From Halobacillus aidingensis (GTDB taxonomy: Bacteria; Bacillota; Bacilli; Bacillales; Halobacillaceae): a DNA stretch of 64,000 bases. Shown here one piece after another: positions 45,701 through 54,448 of the stretch (its first letter is position 1; each line of letters starts with the position of its first letter). The notes under the pieces were generated by a model that was not told the DNA's origin, searched no databases, and saw nothing but the letters and a program-made list of their open reading frames with translations. The DNA lies in NCBI RefSeq assembly GCF_900104185.1, contig NZ_FNIZ01000004.1, forward strand, positions 62,001-126,000, read 5' to 3'. Made by a program: the position numbers and the translations under genes.

Positions 45701-45948
45701 ATATTAGCAGCTTTGAAGCTTTTATTAGCAGGTTTTGCGATTATATTAGCAGGTTCATCGAATATATTAGCAACTTTCAGCATATATTAGCAGGTCATCC
45801 TACTATATTAGCCACTCCACCCATATCAACGGCTTCAGCTATTTTATCGGTAGCTTTGCACCATTTATCAGTCGGTTTCAGCAGTTTATCAGTGACTTCC
45901 GCATATTTATCGGTGAGATTCGCTCTTTTATCAGTATCTCCCTATGCC
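45701..45948. repeat. twelve-unit degenerate array with 21-nt period
   Basis: ATATTAGCAGGTT-type words start at 45701, 45722, 45743, 45764, 45784 and 45805; TTATCAGT-type words follow at 45823, 45844, 45865, 45886, 45907 and 45928. Steps are 21 nt apart from one of 20 and one of 18. The segments between are unrelated in sequence. It fills the gap between the hsp20 terminator and the pbuG stop. Confidence 0.82.
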
Positions 45949-47276
45949 AGGAAGATAAAGTACAACACAAAGATAACAAAAAGGAAGTACATAATCGGAT
46001 GGATCTCTTTTCCGCGCCCCTTTAAAAGCATCGTAATCGGATAGAAAATAAATCCGATGGCAATTCCTGTTGCAATGCTGTAGGTCATCGGCATCGCCGC
46101 AATCGTAAAGAAGGCAGGAACCGCGATTTCAAACTGATCCCAATCGATATTTTTCAAAGTGGAAGCCATGAGCACACCAACAATGATCAACGCAGGCGCC
46201 GTCACTTCTGCGGTCACCACAGATAATAATGGCGAGAAGAAGAGCGCCAGAATGAAGAATCCAGCTGTGACAACGGAAGTGAACCCTGTACGTCCACCAG
46301 CTCCGACACCAGCCGTAGACTCTATATAGGATGTCGTTGTGGACGTACCGACAGCGGCACCGACTACGGTTGCTGCTGAATCAGCAAATAACGCACGGTT
46401 GGCACGCGGCAATTTATTATCTTTCATAAAACCAGCTTGTGTCGCTACTGCTACAAGCGTTCCAGCTGTATCAAAAAAGTCGACGAATAAGAACGTTAAA
46501 ATGACGACAAGCATTTCAATCGTGAAAATTTCACCGAAATGGGTAAAGGCAGCACCGAAAGTCGGCGCAACGCTAGGAGCTGTGCTTACAATATCTCCAA
46601 AGCCAGCCGGCGGAGCAATCAAACCTGTCACCATACCTGCGATGGATGTCAGGACCATTCCGTAAAAAATACCGCCTTTCAATCCCATCGCCATCAGCAT
46701 AACACTGACGATGATTCCGAAAATAGAAAGCAGCGTCGGCCCTGCCGTCAAGTCGCCAAGCTGTACTAATGTCGCATCACTGTTCTGCACGATCCCGGAA
46801 TTCTGGAAACCGATGAATGCGATGAATAAACCAATCCCGGCACCGACCGCGAGCTTCAAGTTCGCAGGAATCGCATCGATGATCATCGTCCGCAGGCCTG
46901 TCACGGTTAATACAATAAAAATAAGTCCAGAAGCCAAAACACCTGCGAGTGCGGTTTCCCACGGAATCCCGAAACCTAAAACGACGGTGTACGCGAAGAA
47001 CGCATTCAAACCCATTCCCGGAGCGAGGGCAATCGGATATTTCGCGAACAATCCCATAATGAGTGTACCAACAGCCGCTGCAATCGCCGTCGCTGTAAAC
47101 ACGGCTCCTTTATCAATCCTTGTCACACCCTCAGGAAGCTGCTCAATTCCATCAAGCGCAAGTGTGGACGGGTTAACAAACAAAATGTACGCCATCGCAA
47201 GGAAGGTCGTTAAACCTGCCATAAACTCTCTGCGATACGTCGTCCCAAACTTTTCAAACTTAAAAAACTTACTCAT
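45942..47276 (-). CDS. pbuG: NCS2 hypoxanthine/guanine permease PbuG
   Basis: 444 aa, about 12 to 14 membrane helices, AzgA-like branch of the NCS2 family. TTYRREFMAGLTTFLAMAYI at the start, PGMGLNAFFAYTVV and VDFFDTAGTLVAVATQAG are the transport-site motifs. A guanine riboswitch and PurR boxes upstream agree with uptake of hypoxanthine and guanine. Position next to guaA matches B. subtilis pbuG. About 200 bp of palindrome-rich leader separate the riboswitch terminator from the ATG. Confidence 0.93.
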   Translation of the reverse strand: MSKFFKFEKFGTTYRREFMAGLTTFLAMAYILFVNPSTLALDGIEQLPEGVTRIDKGAVFTATAIAAAVGTLIMGLFAKYPIALAPGMGLNAFFAYTVVLGFGIPWETALAGVLASGLIFIVLTVTGLRTMIIDAIPANLKLAVGAGIGLFIAFIGFQNSGIVQNSDATLVQLGDLTAGPTLLSIFGIIVSVMLMAMGLKGGIFYGMVLTSIAGMVTGLIAPPAGFGDIVSTAPSVAPTFGAAFTHFGEIFTIEMLVVILTFLFVDFFDTAGTLVAVATQAGFMKDNKLPRANRALFADSAATVVGAAVGTSTTTSYIESTAGVGAGGRTGFTSVVTAGFFILALFFSPLLSVVTAEVTAPALIIVGVLMASTLKNIDWDQFEIAVPAFFTIAAMPMTYSIATGIAIGFIFYPITMLLKGRGKEIHPIMYFLFVIFVLYFIFLA

Positions 47277-47410
47277 ATACGTTTCCTCCCCTTTTCCCTC
47301 TATTCATCTCACGCCGTATCTCTATTCGCACCCGGTACACAACAATAAATTTTCCATACCTGGCACTACGTTCACCTAGATCGGTACCGGGTACGCTTTC
47401 TCTTTTTTTC

Positions 47411-47477
47411 GTACCTGGTACCGTCCTGAGGCCATCTGGTACCAGGTACACATCAAGCATGCGGATGTACCTGGTAC
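47411..47477. repeat. triple GTACCTGGTACC palindrome in the pbuG leader
   Basis: GTACCTGGTACC (47411-47422), its inverse GGTACCAGGTAC (47438-47449) and again GTACCTGGTACC (47466-47477): perfect 12-nt arms that can pair in two alternative ways. Related GGTACCGGGTAC is at 47382-47393. The array abuts the riboswitch terminator. Confidence 0.85.
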
Positions 47478-47478
47478 C

Positions 47479-47513
47479 AAAAAAAGACACTCTTGGAAGC
47501 TCCAAGAGTGTCT
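47479..47513 (-). terminator. riboswitch-controlled terminator of pbuG
   Basis: AGACACTCTTGG / CCAAGAGTGTCT with AGCTT loop and seven T on the minus strand, 65 bp downstream of the aptamer. Confidence 0.92.
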
Positions 47514-47577
47514 ACATCTATACGAAGGAAACGGACGAAAGGTGAGACTATTATACAGGTCTCCCTCATCGTCTATT

Positions 47578-47653
47578 CACCAACGTAGTCAGACCGATTT
47601 ACGGTAGTCTGGTAGAAACTCATGGGCCTTATCCCCAAAATTATACGACGGTG
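47578..47653 (-). promoter_or_regulatory. purine riboswitch aptamer (guanine type), pbuG
   Basis: P1 CACC..CGTA/TACG..GGTG, P2 with GGGGATAAGGCCC, J2/3 TTTCTACC, P3 with CCGTAAA, J3/1 GACTAC; the C at position 74 indicates guanine/hypoxanthine. Confidence 0.95.
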
Positions 47654-47674
47654 TTGCTTTATTCATTTGTCTCT

Positions 47675-47703
47675 ATCTTACAAGGTTCGACATCATTCGT
47701 CAA
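47675..47703 (-). promoter_or_regulatory. pbuG promoter
   Basis: Minus strand TTGACG (47703-47698), 17-nt spacer, TAAGAT (47680-47675), about 20 nt before the aptamer. Confidence 0.72.
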
Positions 47704-47707
47704 CCCC

Positions 47708-47751
47708 AAATCCGAACGTTAAGATATAATTGTAAACTAACGTTCGATTAT
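47708..47751. promoter_or_regulatory. PurR box pair upstream of pbuG
   Basis: AAATCCGAACGTT (47708-47720, 12 of 13 to the PurBox) and inverted AACGTTCGATTAT (47739-47751, 11 of 13), just upstream of the -35 box with the same geometry as at the pur operon. The second box overlaps the guaA stop. Confidence 0.72.
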
Positions 47752-49286
47752 TCCCACTCAATCGTTGCAGGTGGCTTACTCGTCACATCATAAACGACCC
47801 GGTTGATGTGATCGACTTCGTTGACGATTCGCGTAGAGATCTTCTCTAGGACGTCCCATGGAATACGGGCCCAATCCGATGTCATTCCATCAATGGATGT
47901 CACCGCACGGATACCGATTGTGTAATCATACGTACGCTCATCGCCCATGACCCCAACGGAACGGATGTCCGGAAGCACGGTGAAGTATTGCCAAATGTCA
48001 CGGTCAAGACCTGCTTTTTTAATTTCATCACGAAGGACATGGTCTGACTCGCGAACAATCTCAAGCTTCTCTTCTGTCACTTCACCAAGCACACGGATGG
48101 CAAGTCCCGGTCCTGGGAATGGCTGGCGCCAGACGATATGTTCAGGTACTCCAAGCTCTGTTCCAAGCGCACGCACTTCATCCTTGAACAGCGTGTTCAG
48201 CGGCTCGATCAATTCGAATTGCATGTCCTCAGGAAGGCCGCCGACATTGTGGTGAGACTTGATCGTCTGTGCGGTCTCTGTACCACTTTCGATAATATCC
48301 GTGTAAAGCGTTCCTTGTGCCAGAAAGTCGATGTCTTTCAATTTCTCTGCTTCGTCATCAAAAACATAGATGAATTCATTGCCGATGATCTTCCGCTTCT
48401 TCTCAGGATCCGAAACACCTGCAAGCTTGCTCATGAATCGGTCTTTCGCATCAATTTTGATGATGTTCATGTTAAAGCCGTCTCCGAGAGTGCGCATAAC
48501 GTCATCCGCTTCATTTTTACGAAGCAGACCGTGGTCGACAAAAATACATGTGAGCTGATCACCGATGGCACGGTGGATCAAAGCAGCGACGACAGAGGAA
48601 TCTACGCCACCACTCAAGGCGCACAACACTTTACGGTCGCCGACTTTTTCACGGATCTTCTCCACTTCCATTTCCACAACATGTTCCATCGTCCAATCAT
48701 CGGTCGCCTCACATACGTCAAAAACGAAACTGCGGAGGATGTCGTTTCCGTATTCTGAATGGCGGACTTCCGGGTGGAACTGGACGCCATACATGCGTGC
48801 TTCATCGTTGCTGATGGCGGCTACTGGACAGGACGGGCTTGTCGCATCCACTTGGAACCCTTCAGGAGCTTCAATGACTTTGTCGCTGTGACTCATCCAA
48901 ACCGTTTGTTCTCTCGGTGTTTTAGCAAAAATCACCGGCTCTTTCGCCACGTTGATATCCGCTTTTCCATATTCACGCTCTTTAGCACGTTCGACTTTTC
49001 CACCAAAATGATGGGTCATCAATTGCATGCCATAGCAGATCCCAAGGACTGGAATGCCAAGTTCGAAAATCTGCTCGTCACAACGGAAGCTTTCCTCCCC
49101 GTAGACGCTGTTCGGTCCACCGGATAGTATGATTCCACTCGGGTTCATGTCTTTAATCTCTTCGATGCTCATTTTGTGAGAGTGAAGCTCACTATACACA
49201 CCGAATTCACGGATTCTGCGTGTAATCAATTGGTTATACTGGCTCCCGAAGTCCAGCACGAGAATCATGCCTTGTACTTGTTCCAT
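47748..49286 (-). CDS. guaA: GMP synthase (glutamine-hydrolysing) GuaA
   Basis: 512 aa, converts XMP to GMP. ATG 49286 chosen because AAGGAG precedes it; the GTG at 49295 overlaps that site. Class I amidotransferase domain first ([20 protein letters not shown], nucleophile in [11 protein letters not shown], His/Glu in [14 protein letters not shown]), then the PP-loop ATPase ([20 protein letters not shown]) and dimerisation domain ending PPATIEWE. Controlled by its own guanine riboswitch. Confidence 0.97.
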   Translation of the reverse strand: MEQVQGMILVLDFGSQYNQLITRRIREFGVYSELHSHKMSIEEIKDMNPSGIILSGGPNSVYGEESFRCDEQIFELGIPVLGICYGMQLMTHHFGGKVERAKEREYGKADINVAKEPVIFAKTPREQTVWMSHSDKVIEAPEGFQVDATSPSCPVAAISNDEARMYGVQFHPEVRHSEYGNDILRSFVFDVCEATDDWTMEHVVEMEVEKIREKVGDRKVLCALSGGVDSSVVAALIHRAIGDQLTCIFVDHGLLRKNEADDVMRTLGDGFNMNIIKIDAKDRFMSKLAGVSDPEKKRKIIGNEFIYVFDDEAEKLKDIDFLAQGTLYTDIIESGTETAQTIKSHHNVGGLPEDMQFELIEPLNTLFKDEVRALGTELGVPEHIVWRQPFPGPGLAIRVLGEVTEEKLEIVRESDHVLRDEIKKAGLDRDIWQYFTVLPDIRSVGVMGDERTYDYTIGIRAVTSIDGMTSDWARIPWDVLEKISTRIVNEVDHINRVVYDVTSKPPATIEWE

Positions 49287-49322
49287 CTGTTCCACTCCTT
49301 GATCTATAGACTTTTATTTTCA

Positions 49323-49383
49323 TAAAAAAATGGATGGATTCCCTGCCTCAAATCTACGACGACGAAGGCAGAAATCCATCCAT
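49323..49383 (-). terminator. riboswitch-controlled terminator of guaA
   Basis: Minus strand ATGGATGGATTTCTGCCT pairs with AGGCAGGGAATCCATCCAT (one internal loop) and is followed by TTTTTT. Confidence 0.9.
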
Positions 49384-49408
49384 GTACATACATGTCACGT
49401 GATTCCCA

Positions 49409-49479
49409 CCTTCATAGTCAGGGCGTTTACGGTGCCCCGGTAGAGACTCTCGGGCCATATTCCCGAGGATATACGAAGG
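49409..49479 (-). promoter_or_regulatory. purine riboswitch aptamer (guanine type), guaA
   Basis: P1 CCTTCGTA/TATGAAGG, P2 with CGGGAATATGGCCCG, J2/3 CTCTACC, P3 with CCGTAAA, J3/1 GACTAT; guanine class by the C at position 74. Gives feedback of guanine on GMP synthesis. Confidence 0.95.
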
Positions 49480-49505
49480 AAGAATGCATCTGATAATTTT
49501 CATTC

Positions 49506-49534
49506 ATTCTATCAACCGCATGAAAAGGAATCAA
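49506..49534 (-). promoter_or_regulatory. guaA promoter
   Basis: Minus strand TTGATT (49534-49529), 17-nt spacer, TAGAAT (49511-49506), 27 nt before the aptamer; the -35 overlaps the 3' end of yebA. Confidence 0.65.
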
Positions 49535-51729
49535 GACAATGTCTTTTTGATTAAATTTTCCCATAATTCAGTGACTTTAGGCCAATGTGTACTTTGGGCT
49601 TCATTCCGGTAGATGACACGTTCATAATGGTTGGTCAACCGCCGCATGTCATTCGACTGGTAATGCTGATCGACCGATATCGCAAACTCACGCAAGGTTT
49701 GTTCCGGCTTACGCTTGAATCCTTTATGATCAAGCACCTTCAAAAGGTAATGATAGGCTTTTTCGTACGTTTCTTCATCTTTGTTTTTCCTATATTTACG
49801 AATGAGCAGCGCCGTCATCCAACGATACCTTGTGAAGTAAAGAATGATCGCTACTACAAGGATTGCGCTCAATAGCACCCATAACCATGTGTACCTTTGA
49901 TCGGAAGAGCCTGCTGCGCCTGCAGCATCAGAACTTTCTTCCTCTTCCATTTGCTGTGGGTTCCCCATTTGATCTTCCGGTGTCTCACTATCCGGGGCTG
50001 CTGATGGATCTTCCCCTTCTTCTGTTTCCACATCGGTATAGAAGTCCGTGTTGTTCGTAAATCCTTTGGTCGGCTCAAAAGGCACCCAGCCGATTTCAGG
50101 GAAATAAACCTCTACCCAGGAGTGGGCGTTTCCGCTTGTGACTTGATAAACATTTTGCAAACCATCACTAAGCTCAGTTTCACGTGTGTCGATGCGCTCT
50201 CCTCCGGTAAATCCTTTCACCCAGCGGGCAGGAATTCCTTCAGAACGGAGCATGACGACCATGGATGTAGAGAAGTTATCACAATAACCAAGTTGGGACT
50301 CAAATAAGAACTGATCGACGTAGTCTTCATTTTCATCTGGCACGGGAACCTCGGTAGTCGAGTATTCAAAGCCATTGGAAGAAAAATAAGACTCGATCGC
50401 TTTGGCACGATCATATCGATTGTCTTCGGCCTCGACGATTTGAGCTGCCAAGTTCCTCACCCGGTTCGGCAATCCATCTGGAAGCTGAAGGTATTGATCG
50501 CGGATTTCTTGAGGATCGTCATCTCCCGCTTCCCGTAATTGATTGTATTCAAAGGAAGGATACTCATAATTGGCGACGAATTCATTCACCTTCGCAGGAG
50601 AATCTCCTTTTACGGTATCCATCTCTCCCGTGTTCTCATGGACCAAAAGCTCGTAATCATTCGGGAACCTTACAAGGGAGGATAAGCCATAGGGATAGAC
50701 CAACTTTTGGAAAGAAGCCTGCCGTGACATTTCAATCATGACCGTCTGTTCTTCCACTTCTACATTGTCCGTAAACAATTCGTAGCTGATGTTTTGCGGG
50801 TCCATGCTGGTCACTGGCTCTTCAAGTGTATCTTCCCAACCTTTTCCTGTGTACGTATCTTTCGACTCGATCCGCCAATAACGTTCTCCATCCGCCGTCG
50901 CACGGAACATAGGAGTGTCATCTTGTATGAAAGAACCACCAAGCCGGCTGTCGTCTTCTCCATACCCGACTTTTTGAACGGTGCCACTGCCACTTCCACC
51001 AGGTCCAGCCCCGCCTGCCGCGCTTTCGATATAAGGGACAGGATCCGGCCATTGCGGATCAAGCTTCGGTGAGGCGTAAGCAGCCGCAGAGGAAAACAAA
51101 ATGATCGCAAGGAGTGGAAGAGCCCATACCTGCGCTTTTTGCAATCCTTTAAAAGAAATTGACTCTTGTTCCATCACTTTTGCAAAACTTGATAACCCGA
51201 GCGCAACCATGCCCAAGATGAACGTTCTTACAATCGCCCATTTACCATCAAAAATCGTAAACGTATCGACGACTGTGACGTAAATGAGTGTCAATACGAC
51301 GAAAAAGAACATTCGGCGGGCTACGACGAACCAATAATAAAGTAAATAGCTCATCAGCCATAGAAGAATCAAAAACAATAAACTTCGGAAGAGCGGTGTC
51401 ATCTGCCACCACTCTTGGGACTGGATCATCTGGATGTTGAATAACACCTGTTCATATAAAACAGAAAACCAGTCACGCGAAAAGATGCGTTCCGCGATAT
51501 AAAGTCCATCAATGATGAACGCAAGCCCCAGCCCTTTCAAGGGAATGGATAGATACCACGGCACTTGCAAAAAGGATATAAAAAAGCAGAACGTCGCGTA
51601 GATGAAGAACACACGCACATCATTCGTATCGGAAATCTGCTCCATCGGCCGCATCCATTCACAGAACAACAGAAAGCCAGTAATATAGAGAATCAGTTTA
51701 TAGATGAACGATTGTCTCTCTTCCATCAT
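49531..51729 (-). CDS. yebA: transglutaminase-like membrane protein YebA (TgpA type)
   Basis: 732 aa. Six or so N-terminal membrane helices (about 10-215), an extracytoplasmic DUF3488/transglutaminase-like region with the core at about 480-560 (LGYCDNFSTSMVVMLRSEGI nucleophile Cys, GNAHSWVEVYFPEIGWVPFE His and Asp region), one further helix (about 615-635) and a cytosolic DUF4129 tail. Probably a thiol protease or crosslinking enzyme at the cell surface; substrate unknown. Overlaps yeaD; part of yeaC-yeaD-yebA, a MoxR/DUF58/transglutaminase trio. Confidence 0.9.
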   Translation of the reverse strand: MMEERQSFIYKLILYITGFLLFCEWMRPMEQISDTNDVRVFFIYATFCFFISFLQVPWYLSIPLKGLGLAFIIDGLYIAERIFSRDWFSVLYEQVLFNIQMIQSQEWWQMTPLFRSLLFLILLWLMSYLLYYWFVVARRMFFFVVLTLIYVTVVDTFTIFDGKWAIVRTFILGMVALGLSSFAKVMEQESISFKGLQKAQVWALPLLAIILFSSAAAYASPKLDPQWPDPVPYIESAAGGAGPGGSGSGTVQKVGYGEDDSRLGGSFIQDDTPMFRATADGERYWRIESKDTYTGKGWEDTLEEPVTSMDPQNISYELFTDNVEVEEQTVMIEMSRQASFQKLVYPYGLSSLVRFPNDYELLVHENTGEMDTVKGDSPAKVNEFVANYEYPSFEYNQLREAGDDDPQEIRDQYLQLPDGLPNRVRNLAAQIVEAEDNRYDRAKAIESYFSSNGFEYSTTEVPVPDENEDYVDQFLFESQLGYCDNFSTSMVVMLRSEGIPARWVKGFTGGERIDTRETELSDGLQNVYQVTSGNAHSWVEVYFPEIGWVPFEPTKGFTNNTDFYTDVETEEGEDPSAAPDSETPEDQMGNPQQMEEEESSDAAGAAGSSDQRYTWLWVLLSAILVVAIILYFTRYRWMTALLIRKYRKNKDEETYEKAYHYLLKVLDHKGFKRKPEQTLREFAISVDQHYQSNDMRRLTNHYERVIYRNEAQSTHWPKVTELWENLIKKTLS

Positions 51730-52991
51730 GTGTTCACCTCAAATTGTTGTTTCGTCAACTGTTCCTCATTCAGTACATTGACAACGACGCCCTGACTTTT
51801 CATCTGCTTCACAGCTTGATGGTCCTGGAACGACATTTGTCCATGAGGACGTACATAGAAAAAGACAACACGCTTACTCCTTTTTGCCAGTTTACTAATC
51901 GCAACCTGGACCTCCTTGTCCAAATGATGACTGACGATCATGAGCATCACACCACTTGGAACCAATGATTTTTCCCGCTCCAACTGTTGTGCAAAAGGAA
52001 TACGCCCGACAGGACGGATTCTGGCCAAATGCCCTTGCATTTGCTGCTGGTGAGCGTGGTCCTGATGAAAAGGAAAGTATTTACGTCCGTCACCGAGGGA
52101 CATGAAAGATAGCGGGGAAGATGTTTTATGGAACTCCTTCATTAAGGAAGCTGTGAATTCCACCGCCCCTTCAAAACTCAATTCGCTCATCTCCGGATGA
52201 TAGACGCCATTCAGAATCAGCATCATGTCGACACTTTTTTCCTGTTCAAATTCTTTCGTCATCATCTCATTCTTCTTCGCCGTCGTTTTCCAGTCCACCC
52301 AGGCAAAGCGGTCACCAGGCATGTATTCACGAACACCTGTTACCATGTTCGTGTTCTTTTCATTCAACTTGAATGAAGGACTTGCCCCCTGCTCAAAACT
52401 GTACACCCGGTCTTTCATTTTCACAGGGCGGGTATATGGAAAAACAAGCAATTTGCTTTCTTGATGATAAACGTGCTCCTTTTTTACAAAACCGAAGAAA
52501 TCTCCTGTCTTAATTCTGAGTGCCTTCAGTTTATGGTCTCCCCGGGGGACTTTCTCAAGCTGGTAACGGTAAGTGATCGTCTTACTGAACCAAGGAAAAA
52601 CAACCCTTTTCACTTTACGTGGTTCATAGAATTGATCTGCTTTATCCATGGTCTTGTATTTATCCAAATGCTCGTCCACTTTCTTCAGCGATTCCGGTAA
52701 GTGTTCTTCGATAATACAATAATAGATTGGAAAAGGAACTTTCCGTTTCAACTTCACTTCGACATCGATGGTTTCACTTCCCATCGCCATTCGTTTAGAA
52801 AGATTCCGTTCGATTTTCCAATTATGGACCGGATAAATGAGGACAGCCGCCATATAAAGGAGAAACGGCAGAAATGCATAAAAAAGGAACCAGCTGACAA
52901 AACCCCCCTGAAACATGGCGTAGGAAAAGAGGATGACGAAAAGGATCGCTACGACAAGGCTTCTAGCGATGATTCCAAGTTTCCGTCTCAT
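51726..52991 (-). CDS. yeaD: DUF58 protein YeaD
   Basis: 421 aa with two N-terminal membrane helices (about 12-60), a beta-rich part and the DUF58 core (about 200-260): REYMPGDRFAWVDWKTTAKK then MMTKEFEQEKSVDMMLILN, a von Willebrand A-like fold. Works with MoxR ATPases in chaperone-like or maturation complexes. ATGA overlaps with both neighbours. Confidence 0.9.
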   Translation of the reverse strand: MRRKLGIIARSLVVAILFVILFSYAMFQGGFVSWFLFYAFLPFLLYMAAVLIYPVHNWKIERNLSKRMAMGSETIDVEVKLKRKVPFPIYYCIIEEHLPESLKKVDEHLDKYKTMDKADQFYEPRKVKRVVFPWFSKTITYRYQLEKVPRGDHKLKALRIKTGDFFGFVKKEHVYHQESKLLVFPYTRPVKMKDRVYSFEQGASPSFKLNEKNTNMVTGVREYMPGDRFAWVDWKTTAKKNEMMTKEFEQEKSVDMMLILNGVYHPEMSELSFEGAVEFTASLMKEFHKTSSPLSFMSLGDGRKYFPFHQDHAHQQQMQGHLARIRPVGRIPFAQQLEREKSLVPSGVMLMIVSHHLDKEVQVAISKLAKRSKRVVFFYVRPHGQMSFQDHQAVKQMKSQGVVVNVLNEEQLTKQQFEVNT

Positions 52992-53953
52992 TCACTGATG
53001 TTCCTCTTCACTGGAATGGACGTGGAGGATAGCAGGCTGTCAATGATCGCCTCAGCCGTCTGCCCTTCAAACCGTGCTTCCGATGTAAGAATCATACGGT
53101 GAGAAAGGACATACGGAGCCATGAATTGAACGTCATCAGGTACGACATAATCGCGGTCGTGAATAAACGCGTAAGCCTTAGCCGCTTTCATCAATGCAAT
53201 CGATCCACGCGGGCTGACCCCAAGGTAAACGCCGTCATGAGTCCGTGTCCCTGTCACAAGATCGATGATATAACGGTTAACCGTACGATCGACATAGACC
53301 TCCAACACTTCTTTTTGCAAATCAACAAGCTCGTCCCTTGTCAGCACAGCGGAAATCCCCTCGATCGGGTGGCCGTTCGATGTCCTTGAAAGCATCTCCA
53401 TTTCCTGTTTCGCTGAAGGGTACCCCATCTTCATTTTAATAAGGAAACGATCGAGCTGGGCTTCCGGCAGTGGATAAGTCCCTTCATACTCAATCGGGTT
53501 TTGCGTCGCCATGACGAAAAACGGATCGCTGAGTGGAACGGTATTTCCATCCACTGTAATACTCGTCTCCTCCATCCCTTCCAAAAGAGCAGACTGGGTC
53601 TTCGGTGATGTCCGGTTGATCTCATCCGCTAAGACGATATTGCCGAGAATCGGACCAGGTCTGAATTCGAATTCCATACTTTTCGGATTATATATCGATA
53701 CACCCGTCACATCAGAAGGAAGCAAATCTGGCGTGAATTGGATGCGTTTAAAGTCACAATCCAGAGATTTAGCTAATGTTTTCACAAGCATCGTCTTCCC
53801 GACGCCTGGAACATCCTCTAAAAGGACGTGCCCTTTCGCAAGTAACGCGACAAGGCTCAACATTGCTGCTTCTTCCTTCCCGATCATGACCTTCCTCATA
53901 TTTTTAAGTACTTCCGATATTTTCGGCTGATACAAAAATGTCTGCTGAGTCAT
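52988..53953 (-). CDS. yeaC: MoxR family AAA+ ATPase YeaC
   Basis: 321 aa. Walker A LLEDVPGVGKTMLVKTLA (about 45-62), Walker B NIVLADEINRTSPKTQSALL, sensor 1 FVMATQNPIEYEGTYPLPEAQ-type segment and ATPase lid domain. First gene of a three-gene unit with yeaD and yebA. Ribosome site AAAGGGG; promoter at 54012-54040. Confidence 0.93.
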   Translation of the reverse strand: MTQQTFLYQPKISEVLKNMRKVMIGKEEAAMLSLVALLAKGHVLLEDVPGVGKTMLVKTLAKSLDCDFKRIQFTPDLLPSDVTGVSIYNPKSMEFEFRPGPILGNIVLADEINRTSPKTQSALLEGMEETSITVDGNTVPLSDPFFVMATQNPIEYEGTYPLPEAQLDRFLIKMKMGYPSAKQEMEMLSRTSNGHPIEGISAVLTRDELVDLQKEVLEVYVDRTVNRYIIDLVTGTRTHDGVYLGVSPRGSIALMKAAKAYAFIHDRDYVVPDDVQFMAPYVLSHRMILTSEARFEGQTAEAIIDSLLSSTSIPVKRNISE

Positions 53954-54011
53954 TTGGTGTACCCCTTTCTCCCTAAAATACTATTTTTTCAGAAAAATCA
54001 AGCTCATTTTA

Positions 54012-54040
54012 ACTATACTATAACGCACAGGCATGAACAA
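54012..54040 (-). promoter_or_regulatory. yeaC-yeaD-yebA promoter
   Basis: Minus strand TTGTTC (54040-54035), 17-nt spacer, TATAGT (54017-54012). Confidence 0.65.
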
Positions 54041-54417
54041 AGGTTGTGAACCGTTGGATATTAAAGGAAATGGCGTCATTACGGTTTTCATACTCTATAA
54101 AAAAATTTGTCGATAGAAGAAGAATAAGGTTTTCATTGCCCCTTCTATTTTTTCTAAAAAATGGTTAACTTTCATGACTTTTTATGGTATCTTGAATTTG
54201 AGCCATCTTAATTAAAGATAAAAGAATTCAAAGAGACGAAAGTTTGTATAGGTATAGGTGGCGGGGCCTCAGCGTTGAGCTGGGGCTTTTCATACGTTTG
54301 AGTTTGTGAATGTATGAGCAGGAAGTCTGGCACCGTCGAAACCGGTTGTGGTGCCTGGCACCAGAAAGATCGAAAGCGATGAAACCGCACAACGCTGAAG
54401 AATCCATCCTCCGCCCA
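54041..54417. other. gene-free stretch with GGTGCC palindrome
   Basis: No gene supported. TCTGGCACC (54325-54333) is opposite GGTGCC (54351-54356), which itself continues as GGTGCCTGGCACCAGA (54351-54366): a REP-like palindrome related in its core to those of the 5-9 kb island. A second hairpin GCCTCAGC/GCTGGGGC lies at 54265-54287. Confidence 0.55.
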
Positions 54418-54448
54418 ACAAAAAAAGCGCAAACTTTTCGTCTACGCT
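54418..54448 (-). terminator. terminator of the two-component operon
   Basis: Minus strand AGCGTAGAC-GAAAA-GTTTGCGCT then seven T. The histidine kinase stop codon (TAG) lies inside the stem. Confidence 0.8.

Noticed and set aside
45701-45948. CRISPR array (also considered at 31081-31210)
   Set aside because: Period of 20-21 nt is too short for repeat plus spacer, the repeated word is only 6-10 nt and variable, and no cas genes are present.
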